DNA of 64,000 bases from NCBI GenBank assembly GCA_963693305.1, contig OY855904.1, positions 17,214,996-17,278,995 of the forward strand, read 5' to 3'. The translations under genes were made by a program, and so were the position numbers. The notes beneath the pieces are model-generated. The model saw nothing but the letters and a program-made list of their open reading frames with translations, was not told the DNA's origin and did no database searches. Below, piece after piece: positions 35,819-47,022 of this stretch (the first letter of the stretch is position 1; the number at the start of each line of letters is the position of its first letter). This DNA comes from Meandrina meandrites. Its lineage: Eukaryota; Cnidaria; Anthozoa; Scleractinia; Meandrinidae.

Positions 35819-37117
35819 GTAAATGCTGTTATTTATATCCTATAATGTTTTTATAAATGATGTAAGTCTTCTTAGCTCAATAGCTGTAACCTGTAATTTG
35901 TAATTGTGGTATGTAAAGGTAATAAATGGTGCTCAATAGTAAATAGATAAATAAGTAAAAAAAATAAAAAAAGCTGAATACTCAGACAATTAAAAATTAA
36001 ACGATGTAATGGAGCCCGGAGCCGCAGGTTCTTAAAAGCACACGGATTGCGGACTTTTGTGATAAATTGAGTGTATTTGCGGATTTAAAAAAGACAGCAG
36101 ATCGCTGGTCAGTATGTTGGGTTGTCTTAGTCCGTTTTTTCCAAGGTGTATTGCATGTTTGATTTTTTACATAACGCTGTTATGTTTCGTATGAGCGAGC
36201 AATAATATAAAACTTCTAAAAAAGAAACATAAAAAAGACATTTACCGTCCGTTGCGGTGAAACAATAATGCCACAAAATTTTAAATCTGCGGATACGGAT
36301 TTGAACAAAAACAGTGGCGGATCGACGGATTTGGATCAGCGGAGTTGCGTACCCTTATTCACACCCGTCCTTATTGGAGCCCAGAAAGAAAATTTCCAAT
36401 ATCAGTAATTAGTGCAGTGCTTTTTGGCGTTATTTCTGGTGTTTGGAAAAATCAATACAAAAGTGTAATTGAATTGAATTTTTTAAAATAAAGGGTACCG
36501 CAAACAAGTGCGCTGCCTGTCATACAATGACCAAAAAACAAAAGAAATAGAGGTGCAAAAAAACACTGTTTACCTCTAAATACACTAGTCGGTGCATTTT
36601 CTGGGCAGTTGAATCAGGTCGTCTTCCACCATGGCTACTCTCCGAGAGTATCGCGAAACCGTGAGATACTTGGCACGACAAGAACTTTCTCAAGAAAGGG
36701 CGGACCTCTTCAAAACTCTGAACGGAGACGCCCTCTTCCCCCATCAAACTCTGGCCCGAGGACATCAGAATGGCTTTTTGGCGGAAACCGATCGGGGATA
36801 AAGCTGTTTTTGCATATGCAAATCAGGAGTTTAGGTATGTATGGGGAGTTTGTGGCAGTCGGACCTTCGGTCGATCAGATGTAAACAAAAAGTGTTGACA
36901 GATGGTTGACGAACCTAACGCGACTCTCGTAGTTTCTGGTGTTTTTTGCGTGACATTTGCGACATTGATTTCTTCGCCGATGATTGCTCAAGTTGCCGCG
37001 AACTCTGATTTTGTGGTGAAGCCGATGACACATGGAACGCTTTTTCTATGGAATTCTATTGTGACTACATCTGGGTTTCCTTCTCTCTGTAGCTTTATGA
37101 GAGTTTAGAAACATATA
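35819..37117. other. Spacer with one short ATG frame
   Basis: It contains AT-rich DNA, a region rich in GCGGAT words near 36000-36350, the small frame at 36631-36801, and an octamer-like ATGCAAAT at 36817-36824. No recognised gene. Confidence 0.45.
36631..36801 (+). CDS. Short ORF with strong Kozak context, unknown
   Basis: Fifty-six codons start in a near-ideal context (TCCACCATGG). The peptide begins MATLREYRETVRYLARQEL, is charged and helix-like, and ends AETDRG. No domain is recognised. It could be a first exon, a small protein, or chance. There is no obvious donor inside it. Confidence 0.2.
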   Translation: MATLREYRETVRYLARQELSQERADLFKTLNGDALFPHQTLARGHQNGFLAETDRG

Positions 37118-37968
37118 CAGTGGAACCCCGCTCTACGGACACCCGCTTAATACGGACACCCCGGTATTACGGACAGTTTCGTTGGTCCCGGCGAAAACCT
37201 CATACATTTTCTCTTAAATTAACCCGCTTAATACGGACACCCGTTAATACGGACAACGGACACTTTTCCGTGTCCCGAGTGACAAACTCTTATACATTGT
37301 CAACCCCGCTTTACGGACACCATTTTATCTGCGCACTGTGAATTTTCATTGTCGCAGTTATTTGCTTACTTGAAGACATTGGACCCTGGTCAAATAATGA
37401 CAGAATTCGAAGAGTTAAAACCATTTTATTACAAAGAGAAGCTTAATAGCGTGACTTCCGGTGTTTGACCCCTTCACTTTCTTTGCCTTTTGCTGCAGCT
37501 ATCGTTTGTGTCGCAAGCTAAAAGTTTCCGTGCGAAGTAAAGTTACCGACTTTTTCAAATGGGTTGGTAGAGTTTAGGAACGGTTGCGAGTTTCAGTTAC
37601 AAAGGAAATTTTATAGAAAACGTTCTGTTGCTGTTGAAATGAGTTTTATTTCTTGTACATAGTAAAGTTGCGACATTGTCAAACAATTCCATTGTTGAGT
37701 TTATTAAAGTTTAGTTCGAGTGTATGACTAGATCGTAAGGTTTTCGTAAAACCTATTAATTTTAGTCAGGGAGTTCACAGTTTGCATTTGTTACAGTTAC
37801 AGTACAATTAAACAACGTTGTGTTGCCGTAAAAACGTTTGCCTTCGTCTTTGCGTCGAGAAAACGTGTATCCGTGACTTTTTTCCGAGACCCCGCTTAAT
37901 ACGGACACCCCGTTAATACGGACAATTTGGCCTGTCCCCTTGGTGTCCGTATTAACGGGGTTCCACTG
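37118..37968. mobile_element. Pogo/Tigger-like non-autonomous transposon
   Basis: CAGTGGAACCCCG at the left and CGGGGTTCCACTG at the right are each flanked by TA. TAATACGGACACCC-type words repeat near both ends. It is 851 bp with no transposase frame. TA targets and the CAGTGGAACCCCG terminus fit the pogo/Tigger group. It is the best-preserved of three related copies in the window. Confidence 0.8.
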
Positions 37969-38297
37969 TATAGGTACCGGCGCGATCGCAGTTATCTATC
38001 GGCACATTTGCAGTGTCTTACAGCAGCTTTGAGCAGGTGGCTGACATGCATTGTAAAATTTACAGGGAGTTTTTACGTCTTTCAAAATCCGCCATCACAA
38101 TTTCTAAGCATTATAAGTTTGATTTTACCTTCTTCGAATGTTACAAAAAATTAGCGTTGAATAAAGTTTATTATGAAAACTGCTACGTTTTCTTTGACCT
38201 TTGTGGCACACAGAGTGACACCGATAATCTTCTGTTTGCTAGCAAAATCAGAAACTTCGCTTTGAACTTTAAATTAGCATGAACTATAGCGAGTAGC

Positions 38298-38470
38298 GGA
38301 AGGGGAGGCTGATAAAGCGAGGCGAACTTTGTACTAATGCTCCGTAAAAACTAAAATCTTAAACTAAGACAATTAGCATCTCGCGTAAGATAACCACCAT
38401 CTAAAGATTTAGTTTTTACGGAGCGTTAGCACAAAGTTCACCGCCGTTTATCAGCTCCTTCCTCCCCTCC
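38298..38470. mobile_element. Foldback MITE
   Basis: GGAAGGGGAGGCTGATAAA, GAACTTTGT and CTCCGTAAAAACTAAA on the left pair with TTTAGTTTTTACGGAG, ACAAAGTTC and TTTATCAGCTCCTTCCTCCC on the right. Confidence 0.65.
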
Positions 38471-38569
38471 AGCCATATCTCGCAATGTAGTGAAAGCAAT
38501 GACCAATACGTAAGCCGATAACCGAAAAAAAATGTAATAAATTGAAAATAATTGCGCTTACCAGTTAAC

Positions 38570-39320
38570 TAGACCCGCTAGAAAAAATATGTTGTCTTCA
38601 AATCTTTCGGGATTTAAAGCGCACTTTAAGGACGAAGCCGAATATACATTGTATTTAGCTCTATCGTGCTTTAAACAACGAAGAATATATGAAGCTGTCG
38701 TGCTTCGGAACGAAAAATAACCAATGTGTTTTGAGCTCTCGCGCTTTAAGAACGAAGAATATAAATTCAAGAATATGAATTAGACAACGAAGAATATACA
38801 TGGTGATTTAGAGCACTTTTGGGTTTTCGTGCCGTAAGAACGGCGAATATTTGTGTTAAGCGCTTTCGCGCTTCAACTCACGCTTACGAAAGAAGAATAG
38901 ACATTTTTATTTGTGTTTAACGCGCTTCATGAACGGAAATTATGCTTTCAGACCATTCACGCTCTGAAACGAAGAATATCTTTGGAGCTTTCGCGTTTCA
39001 TCTACGAAGAATATGCTTTCGGGCTTTCTCGCATTAAGAACGAAGAATCAACATTGTATTTCGGGATTTCATGCTTAAGAAAGAGCAAAATACACTGTGT
39101 TTATAGAGTTTGGGTCTCACGCTTCAGTGTGTCATTTTATGTCTTTAATTCCTGCCAACGAGCCGCCTAACGGTAAAACAAAATTGCATCTGGTTCCTCA
39201 CTTTACGAACGAGGGATACACACATTGTGTTTGGCTCTTTCGTGCATTCACGCTTAGGCGTTGTGCGCTTCGGGTATTCGCGCTTTGTATTGTGCGTCAC
39301 TTTACTAATGGTATACCAAT
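38570..39320. repeat. Degenerate minisatellite, about 60-bp unit
   Basis: Successive units carry AAGAACGAAGAATATACATT and TGTGTTTAGCGCTTTCGCGC with drift. Two or three isolated units of the same family occur at 51484-51565 near NLR copy 3. Confidence 0.65.
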
Positions 39321-39421
39321 GGACTGACTCCATTAATTTTGTACCAATGGAACCATTGGTACCATTCGACAAATCGTTTTTGCCTGGCTCTCAGGTGTTA
39401 ATGAGATGCATCAACTTAACA

Positions 39422-39449
39422 CTGATGAAGGGGTTATCCCCGAAACGTC
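39422..39449 (+). other. Hammerhead-core-like motif
   Basis: CTGATGA, then A, a GGGG-TTAT-CCCC stem and GAAACGTC give the two conserved cores of a hammerhead ribozyme around stem II. One extra base sits before the stem. The partner strands of stems I and III and the cleavage triplet are not evident nearby, so activity as a single unit is unlikely. Such motifs accompany Penelope-like elements and related retroelements. Confidence 0.25.
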
Positions 39450-39678
39450 TGTTTTTACAGTATTTCAAGCACTCCAGAAACACTATTTACTAGTTAACGT
39501 TAATGAGATGCAGCTTACCAATGGTGACCAACTGAATGAGAAACTCACCATTCGTACCAATGGTACAAATCGTTAGCCTTCTTTCACAATTGGTAATCTT
39601 TTACCAATGGTTCGATTGGTGAGAGTGTTTCGACGTTTGTGTATATTGGACATGAGTGTCACTAGTTCCTATAATCAC

Positions 39679-39750
39679 CTTGAAGATTATGTACTTTGTC
39701 CTCTGTGCTCTGACTGCTCTCAAGTCTCTCCATCCTCTGGTTTACATTCC
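39679..39750 (-). CDS. Copy 2, shortened second coiled-coil exon
   Basis: Reads NVNQRMERLESSQSTEDK and VHNLQ with acceptor TTGCAG and donor CAAG|GTGATT. It has 24 fewer nucleotides than its paralogues, an in-frame loss of eight residues around the TESRTMLVE segment. Confidence 0.75.
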
Positions 39751-42700
39751 CTGCAATAAACATACATAGTTACAATGCAAACCTGATACAAGAGCAGACT
39801 TGTCACAAACAAGAAATCTGAGGGGGAAAACCATCAAACAACATTGCTCTATTTTTATATTCTTATATTTTATTTTTATTTCATTTCTATTTTTCTCCTT
39901 CACAAAACTACCCTGTATAATCATAATAATTATTCACCGAAGTGGAGGTGAACAGAAGTGGTCATACTTACCGAGCCGCGAAGCGGCAAGGTAAATATCC
40001 CCACTTACACTGACACTGAGGTGAATAATTGTTTTAGTATATACCACACAAGCTGAATATAACTAGCGGACCAAAACATTACTTTCGGTACCCAAAGCGA
40101 TGCACGAAGCCATTTTGTTTCTCTTCGGCTGCTTGGAGGTGAATAGTACTTTGCTAATCACCTCCGAGTTAACCAATCAGAACGCGTGGAAAGCACTATT
40201 CACTTGTGTGGTATATACTAACTAATAATAGTTCTCACTATAGCTGCCCCCACCTTTGTATAATTTTGTTTACAGAAATAATCTAAGATTAGTGGAGCGC
40301 ATTTATTTGACGTTTTTAATTATTGGAAGTCCATGGACTGCACAATTAGGCGATTTTACTGTGCCAAGTACGTCGCAACATTGTTTGCTGCGGAATTTCC
40401 TTGTTGTGTGACACCGCTCGTTTATGTAAACTAGGGCTTTACATAAGAAGTAGGGGTTTACATGAAGATGTAAGTGTTAATGAGTTCCGTCAAGTATTGG
40501 TAGGATTGATAGGTTTCCAGAAATTACTTCAAAAATACAGGCAGAACACAAAAACGTTCAATTCATGGTATTACACGTGATGTTATTACATTCAAAATGA
40601 GCTTACACTGATTTCCTCACCGAAAAGATCAAATACTAGTCTAATACTGACAATTTGGAATATATATTGTCACAAAAGGAAAATACCCACCTGAGTATAA
40701 GTTATCTTCTGTGTATTATTTGCTATTTCGTCTATGTTGAATTAAGATTTGCGATCATTATTTGCCTTATCGTAACTTAGTTCCTCTCTCAGCTAAGAAT
40801 TGCCAACTACGCGTTATCTCAGGAAAAGGAGAATGATTACAATTTGCTCCTTGTTGTTTGAACAGCCGGCCTCTGTTGATCTCAAACTAGAAAGCAATTC
40901 CTATTACATTGTATTTTAACTCAACTTAAACTATCACAAATGAACGTCTCAAGCGTCTGTAACACGCTATTATTGTCAAACTAAAATTTAACGTAAAAGG
41001 AATTTCTCTTTGGGTCTCACGGACAGTTGTCCGTTGTATTTCACTCAGTATCGGTAATTTATTCATCTTGCTTGTTGTATATGCGAAGTAAGCACATTCA
41101 AAAGTAGCACTATTATTTACCTACATTTTGAGACGTGCAGTCTCTGCCGAAAACCCTTACGTTAGAATATATAGTCACTGTGTGAAATGAATTACCTTGA
41201 ATTGCATGAAAACGTTCACGCTTCTATCTCGGGGGTGGAAGAGGAATAATGAATAATGAATAACGGGCTAAAACGGAAAATGAATGAGGAATATTTAAGG
41301 TTTCAATGCTTGGAATAATGAATAACTCATTTCCAGTAAAGGAATAATGAATATCGCTGATTGATTATTTGTGGTTATTTTAATTTTTTTATTATTTTTT
41401 TTTAATTTGACCTTAGCTATCTGCAATGAGTAAAATTACTGAGGTCGAGGGTGATCTGCATTCAATCAGATACCAATTTTTTTCCTGTGTATTTTTGTCT
41501 AATTAGTGCGTCCTTTGTTCTTTTTTGATTGTTCAACTTTCAACAATGTTGATTCGTCTCCACGTGAGATGTTTGACCTTTGATATAAAGTGATCTTCAA
41601 CCCATGTGAGCGGATTTTTGTCAGTGTTTACGGTTCAAAAAATGATTGAAGTAACGAGTGGTTTCGCAACGGAACAGCAGAATGGGTCGAGAAATGGATC
41701 GTTCGGTAGAGAATCGGTAGACATAAGATTTTGTAATGTGAAACGCTGGAAAGTTAATTATTAAAACTAGTTTTAATAATTAACTTTCCAGCGTTTCACA
41801 TTACAAAATCTTATGTGTTCATTTAAATTAACGCTACGCAGGACATTTTCGTAGAGAATCGGTAGAGACTGATCAAACACGAGAAAATGTAAGCAATATG
41901 TTTAATTTGAAGTGGAGAAAGGTGTAGACCCGGGGTGTAGATCTGCGTCGAATCTGGGTGAATCTGATATGTTTTCATTCTTTTATGATGCATGCACCGA
42001 TACATTGGGGATTGTTCATTCTTCATGGGTAAGGGAGGAGGCTGGTGGGATGTTAGGGGGGCTACCTTTTAGTGTGAGTTATATGATGGCATTACAATGC
42101 CATAAAATAGCGTTTCTGGGGTTCAAAAACTGAAACCTTTCCCGGGGTGCATGCTACCTGGGCCCCCTACTCTGGGGCGGATGTAGGGGGTTCGGGAGTG
42201 GGGGTCGAATCCCCAAAATTGAAACCGCTAACGTCAAAATACTTGTTAATAGAAAAGTTAAACCTTAGCTGCTCCCTAACATTGACTGTCTGCTACGAAC
42301 TGTTTGCACTATATATACCAGTCACCTCAGCCAATAACGAGCAAGCAAACTAGCCTGCGTAGCTGGCGGTATTGTTGGGTTTTAAAGCACGCACAAGCAA
42401 GAGGAGAAGCCGCGGCAACGAGCGGCACAGCCGCGAAAGGCTTGGGGAGGAGGAGTTGAAAAAAATCCTCCTCCCCAAGCCTCTCGCGGCTTCGCAGCTT
42501 GCTTGTGCACGCTTTAACCCAACAATACCGCCAGTTACGCAGGTGAGAGCATGTTAAAGGATATTCAAGGACCACTTTGACAATGGAACGACTGTCAGGC
42601 TTGGCACTGATGAACATTCATTGCAAAAAGCCTGTTTACTGTGATGCTGTGGTTCAAATTTTTGTGGAAAAATACCCCCGAAGAATGCTTTTTATTGATC

Positions 42701-45700
42701 CCGTCTTTGATGAAACACAAGATCGAAAAAGTTCAAATGTAGTATATTTTCACATAGTTTTGTAAATGCGAATTTGAATTCGAAAACATAATGTTTGATC
42801 ATTTTAGCGTAGCTTTGCAATATTTTGTTGCAAGAGTGACATTTTGACTTAAAAAATTGAGGCATTAAAACACACTGACTTGGCCTCAAAATCAATGCAC
42901 TAACAGTATTTTTGTTTTCATTTTTAACTGTATTTTTTTTTTTGGAATTTCTAAATTTAGCTTGATAAGTTTTACTTGCCATCATTTTGGGGGGATAGGG
43001 CAAGGTAAAAAATTCTAATGAAGAGGGAGGGCCATCTTATTTTAACAGGTACTGTCTATCTTATCCCACCTCCCTCCCCACCCCCCCCCCCCCCCCACCC
43101 GATAAAAATAAGTGGTCACTCCATTTCATCCCACGAGCCTCAGAAAACATCAACATGTTCTGAGAGAAATAGAACGAATCTAGGCGAAGTTTTTGTTTTA
43201 TGAAAGTGTTTTAGGAACACCGGCTGTTTTAAGGAAAATCGTCCGCCATTTCGGTTTGTTTGTCTGAGTCTTGTCTGAGTCGTGACGTCACTCGTGCGCT
43301 TCGCTATTTAGGCAATAGGGAATAATGAATAACACGAAAAATCTAAAAATGAATAATGTAAGTCCTGAAAAATGTGAAGGAATAATGCATAAGTCAGTCC
43401 CAATAATTCCTCTTCCACCCCCGATTCTATCATTGTTTACCTACACTGTACAATTTAAATGATTTTCACTGCATTCACAACGTTCAGTCGCTGATTAAAA
43501 TTCTGCTTCCCTGGATGATATGCCTGTAATACTCTCAATGTCATTTTCGGTATAATCTTAATTTCGGGCACACGTCTCAGCCATTTCTTCAAGCAAAAGA
43601 TGTTTCCTGGGATCACAATACACGATGGCCATATTTTTCGGCATATAAAAAGAACTACCCAATACCACCTTGTGTGCTTGCTGAAAAATTAACCGAGACC
43701 ACCATTGGTGCCTAGTTTCTTCAAATTGGAATTGCTTCACATACTGAACCAAATATTTCTTATTCTTTTTTCTACAATTGCTTCTTTTTACACAGGGAAT
43801 CCTAGGATGCTTCCTCGGGTTTTGGGGCCAAAACCTTGTGGGGGCAAATATGAATTATTAAATTGTTGTTACTTAATTTATATACCTTCAAAATCCTCTA
43901 TTCTGCCTTCAAGTATTCCAGTACGATGTCCTAAGTTCTGCTGACCAATTTCCACTCTTTGCATCCTCCGTTCTATCTCTTCCAGAGTTGTTGCAACATT
44001 TTGCAGCTCATGTTGGACTTTTCTCTTCTCTTCTTCAAATTCTACAGACATGTTGTTCACAGAATCTTGTAGTAACTTACATTCTTGTTGAACCAGTTGC
44101 AACAGTCCTGGGTCTACAGGGGAATTCATGCACATATGTGTTCCTGTACACAAAAAAAAATGAGGAAGTTATCAGTGCCTGCATCACTTCCAGTTATGTA
44201 GCAGTTTGGTCAGATGACTTTCTACTGAAGGTCTTTGACACAACCACACCACCTGCCCAGAGGGGATATATGTATGTTTTTTGGATGTGATGTCTTTCAA
44301 GTGTCAGGTCTATTCCCATGACGAGAAGTGAGGGTAGGGGGTTAGGGATAGGGGGTAAGGGGGTAAGGGGTAAGGGGTGAAGGGTAGGGGGTGAGTGGTA
44401 AGGGTGGGGGTGAGGGTGAGGGTGAGGGGTAGGGTTGGAGGGGTTGAGAGGTGAGAGTGAAGGAAGAATTCAATGCATTGTTAGATAAGTACCATTCCAA
44501 ACTCCCAGCTAGTTAATTACTCGGCCATGGGCCGAGCGCAGTTCTTGTTCTGCACGGGATTTATTATTATTATTATTATTTTTTTTTTTTTTTTTTGGTG
44601 ACCAGACCCAAACCTCCGCTTGGCCGAATTGTGATCGGGACTTTGAATCAAGCAACCTGTGATGTTTATTTGCCAAAAGCTGTTCAAACATTAATGTACA
44701 GAAAATGTTGTTGTTTTCTTTATTATATGTAAAATATATTTTATTTTGGTTTTATCGAAGTGTTGGATTTGGAGCAAATATTAAATACACTAAAAAGGTA
44801 TTACGTCAGCCATAGAATGTGCTGCAGCTTTCAATTTTTGCTATATGACAAACAAGAGTGTGCTTACTTTGCAAGTTTATCAAACAATACATTGAATTCC
44901 TCCTTCGCCCTCACCCCTACCCGCTACTCCTCACCCCCCACACCCTACTCCTCACCCCCCACACCCTACTCCTCACCCCCCACACCCTACTCCTCACCCC
45001 CTACCCCTGCCAATACCACCAACGTGCCTGAGGGAAGGGGAGGGGGGGTAGTGACATGTACAGAGATGGAGGGTGAATGAATCATTAGCTTGCTCAAATC
45101 ACATTTCTCATGTGTATTTTTTTAACTTACATTTATGATGTGGTAAGTAATTTATATTTGATTTGAAATTAATTTTCAAACCAGCTTGACTTTTATTTTC
45201 CTTTTTTTATTATGACAATAAACATGAAAAATTCTAAAACAAAAATATTTCAACCACAACATATACATTACCTTTAGTTTCCCAGTCTCTAAGTTCTCCA
45301 AGAAGTTTTCCTTCATCTGCAGTTGGTAGTGCCATGACTCTCACTAGGTGTTCCATCTCAATAAAACTTTGTTGAAACTTGGCTTCATCCCATTTACTAA
45401 AGACACAGTGTGCCCAGTCATTCCTTCCAATTCTGATGTCACCTGCAGCAGTTTGTACAGCAGCAGAGAATACAGGCACCCCACCAAGCAATGATAACAC
45501 AGCTGACGCATCACAGTGGTCATCAAAGGCATTGAACTTGGCCATATAGTTCTCCAGATACAGTCTGGCAAAGTCAACATGGGATGTCACTCGACAGTCA
45601 AACAGAGAATAATTGAATCTTCCACCAGCAAGTCTGGGATGAACATCATTTCCATTGATGTTCTCATACTTCAACACTTTTCTAGCTGGCCACCGTTGAA

Positions 45701-46007
45701 GACGCCCAGATGTGCTCTGCCCATGAATATTGTGGCTGGTCTTGAGGTTGTTGTATTCAGTTTGGATGCCTTGCTCCACAAATGGACGTATCTGTGGTAC
45801 AAGGATCTTGTTGAGTGCTATCCCAGCCACAAGCCATCGCTTCTGACTTTCTGTCACACCAAGATGGCTTGACCTGAAAAAGGAGTAAATTATGTGACAG
45901 GGTTACAATTCACAAAAGGTGATTGTTACTCATCATTTTCATAGCTATACATGTACTTAAACAAATTGAACTTACCCACTCCCGGCAGAGGCAGCTGCAG
46001 TTGCCAT
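39679..46007 (-). CDS. NLR-family copy 2: HEPN and coiled-coil exons, no NACHT-LRR
   Basis: Minus-strand exons are 45976-46007 (MATAAASAGSG), 45272-45873 (HEPN, 602 nt), 43886-44143 (first coiled coil, 258 nt) and 39679-39750 (second coiled coil, 72 nt, eight codons shorter than in the other copies). All are in frame with good splice sites, and the HEPN motif RNDWAH is intact (45408-45425). By eye the HEPN exon differs from copy 1 at only about five residues. No linker exon or NACHT-LRR exon was found between 39679 and copy 1. The last coiled-coil exon ends in phase 1 and could splice to the MBF2-like exon at 32641-33032; otherwise the gene is a 3'-truncated duplicate. A 2.2-kb transposon expands its second intron. 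Confidence 0.7.
39926..40218. mobile_element. Two adjacent small inverted-repeat elements
   Basis: 39926-40032 is closed by AATTATTCACC and GGTGAATAATT. 40037-40218 is closed by GTATATACCACACAAG and CTTGTGTGGTATATAC. Both are non-coding, in the large intron of copy 2. Confidence 0.55.
40226..41228. other. Intron of copy 2, nothing recognised
   Basis: AT-rich sequence with no inverted repeats, tandem arrays or splice-flanked frames that I could support. Confidence 0.4.
41721..41816. repeat. Perfect 96-bp palindrome
   Basis: Forty-eight-base arms meet with no loop at CT|AG. The left arm begins ACATAAGATTTTGTAATGTG, and the right arm ends CACATTACAAAATCTTATGT. Confidence 0.75.
42351..42543. 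mobile_element. MITE nested in the 2.2-kb element
   Basis: The left arm holds CCTGCGTAGCTGGCGGTATT, GTGCG-like and CTTGGGGAGGAGGA words. The right arm is the inverse, TCCTCCTCCCCAAG to AATACCGCCAGTTACGCAGG. About 193 bp. Confidence 0.7.
43886..44143 (-). CDS. Copy 2, first coiled-coil exon
   Basis: Same 258-nt length and phases as in copies 1 and 3. A few substitutions are seen (for example DPGLLQLVQQECKLLQDS). The reading frame is intact, so this copy is not visibly decaying here. Confidence 0.85.
44326..44452. repeat. G-rich low-complexity tract in intron of copy 2
   Basis: Runs such as GGGGGTTAGGGATAGGGGG and GGGTGAGGGTGAGGGTGAGG occur on the plus strand. A complementary C-rich tract (CCCCCCACACCCTACTCCTC repeats) lies at 44906-45006. 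It resembles telomere sequence only superficially. Confidence 0.7.
44899..45006. repeat. C-rich tandem tract, 18-bp unit
   Basis: About four units of CCTACTCCTCACCCCCCACA-type sequence. It translates as Tyr-Ser-Ser-Pro-Pro-Thr-Pro repeats on the plus strand, but there is no splice context or homology for a gene. Confidence 0.7.
45272..45873 (-). CDS. Copy 2, DZIP3-type HEPN exon
   Basis: A 602-nt exon, acceptor TTTTTCAG, donor AAAG|GTAATG. It contains RVTSHVDFARLY, CDASAVLSLLGG and the R-x4-H motif RNDWAH. Differences from copy 1 are conservative (V/L, E/D, V/I, L/M and V/T). Confidence 0.88.
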
Positions 46008-46174
46008 TCCATGAATTTTAATGTGATAATGAATTACTAGACCATCCAATTAATCATGCACAACACCTACAGGTAAAAAAGAAAATGACAACAAGTAAAG
46101 CAGATATCAAGATCATTTATGGACAGCAGCAAGCAAACCTTATCCAGAATTCTTTATGCAATTTAACGAATTGC

Positions 46175-46434
46175 GGTCACTTCGCTCCATGGTCAGATCG
46201 CTCCCAGTTAAATCGCTCCCAGGCAAAGTCATATTGCTCCCAACCAAGTCACACTTTTCTCATACTTAAAGAATGAGAAATATTCTAGGTCGCTTATTTG
46301 GAGCAAACTTGGTCGTACTTTACTTACACTTTACTGAACATGGAGCAAAGTCACTTTAGTTTAGGAGTGAGTGACTTTTTTGATGGCGCAATCTGACTTT
46401 CACTGGGAGCGATCTTACTGGGAGTGATGTGACC
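46175..46434. mobile_element. Inverted-repeat element upstream of copy 2
   Basis: GGTCACTTCGCTCC and repeated ATCGCTCCCAGT on the left face GGGAGCGATCTTACTGGGAG and TGATGTGACC on the right. Confidence 0.5.
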
Positions 46435-46831
46435 ATTGGATACCAATTTATATAGCTCATATTCAATTGTGTAAAGTTACAGTGCCTTTCAATAATACAC
46501 AAATTCTGAAGTTCAAAACCCAAAAAACAATTGTGTCAATCATAATTATGGTGACAGCCAACAAACCTTAATGAAAAACTGAAACAAATAAAATGGATTG
46601 AAGCCTATCAAACCCAACAGGCAGACATAACTTCTTGGGCCAGTTTAAGTGAACTTCTGTTTCCTAAGAGGTCTGCTTTACAAGGCTTGAACTTACCAGT
46701 AACTTTTTTTAACAGTAGACTAATTATAGCTACAAAAATGGCAATGATCACTTACTAGGCAAAATGCCCTTTTTGCTAGCCATAGTTCCATATGCTTTCA
46801 AGTAATAAATAAACTCTATTGTTCTTCAATT

Positions 46832-47022
46832 TTATACATTTGTACATATTATGCCACATTTGTTAACATATGTATCAATAAGTCCATTAACTTTGCAGAA
46901 CATTTTCTTGTCATGGAATTCCAGACAAGGAAAATCCTTGTCCAGTTTTCCACAAAGTTCCTTTTTCTGCTCTGGACTTTGAAGTTTCCCATTTAGAATC
47001 ACTTCCAACTGTTCTTGGTCCT
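46832..47022 (-). CDS. Terminal-exon-like frame, unknown protein
   Basis: After acceptor TTCTTCTAAG at 47023 the minus strand reads EDQEQLEVILNGKLQSPEQK, then CGKLDKDFPCLEFHDKKMFC and IDTYVNKCGIICTNV with TAA at 46832. This gives 63 codons in phase 1. It looks like protein (charged helix followed by a Cys-containing segment). It lies upstream of copy 2 on the same strand. No upstream partner exon or family could be identified. Confidence 0.35.

Larger units (their letters stand above)
41229..43424. mobile_element. 2.2-kb TIR element with 7-bp target duplication
   Basis: The termini TCGGGGGTGGAAGAGGAAT and, inverted, TCGGGGGTGGAAGAGGAATT are flanked by TTCTATC (41222-41228, 43425-43431). AATAATGAATAA words repeat inside both ends. 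It carries a 96-bp perfect palindrome (41721-41816), a nested MITE (42351-42543) and C-rich tracts. No transposase is recognised, so it is probably non-autonomous. Confidence 0.75.

Noticed and set aside
43018..43203. Small plus-strand frame with a poly-proline run
   Set aside because: Produced by a C-run within the 2.2-kb transposon; no conservation or context.
44326..44452. Interstitial telomere array
   Set aside because: GGGTTAGGG occurs once; other units (GGGGTAA, GGGTGAG) drift without a fixed period.
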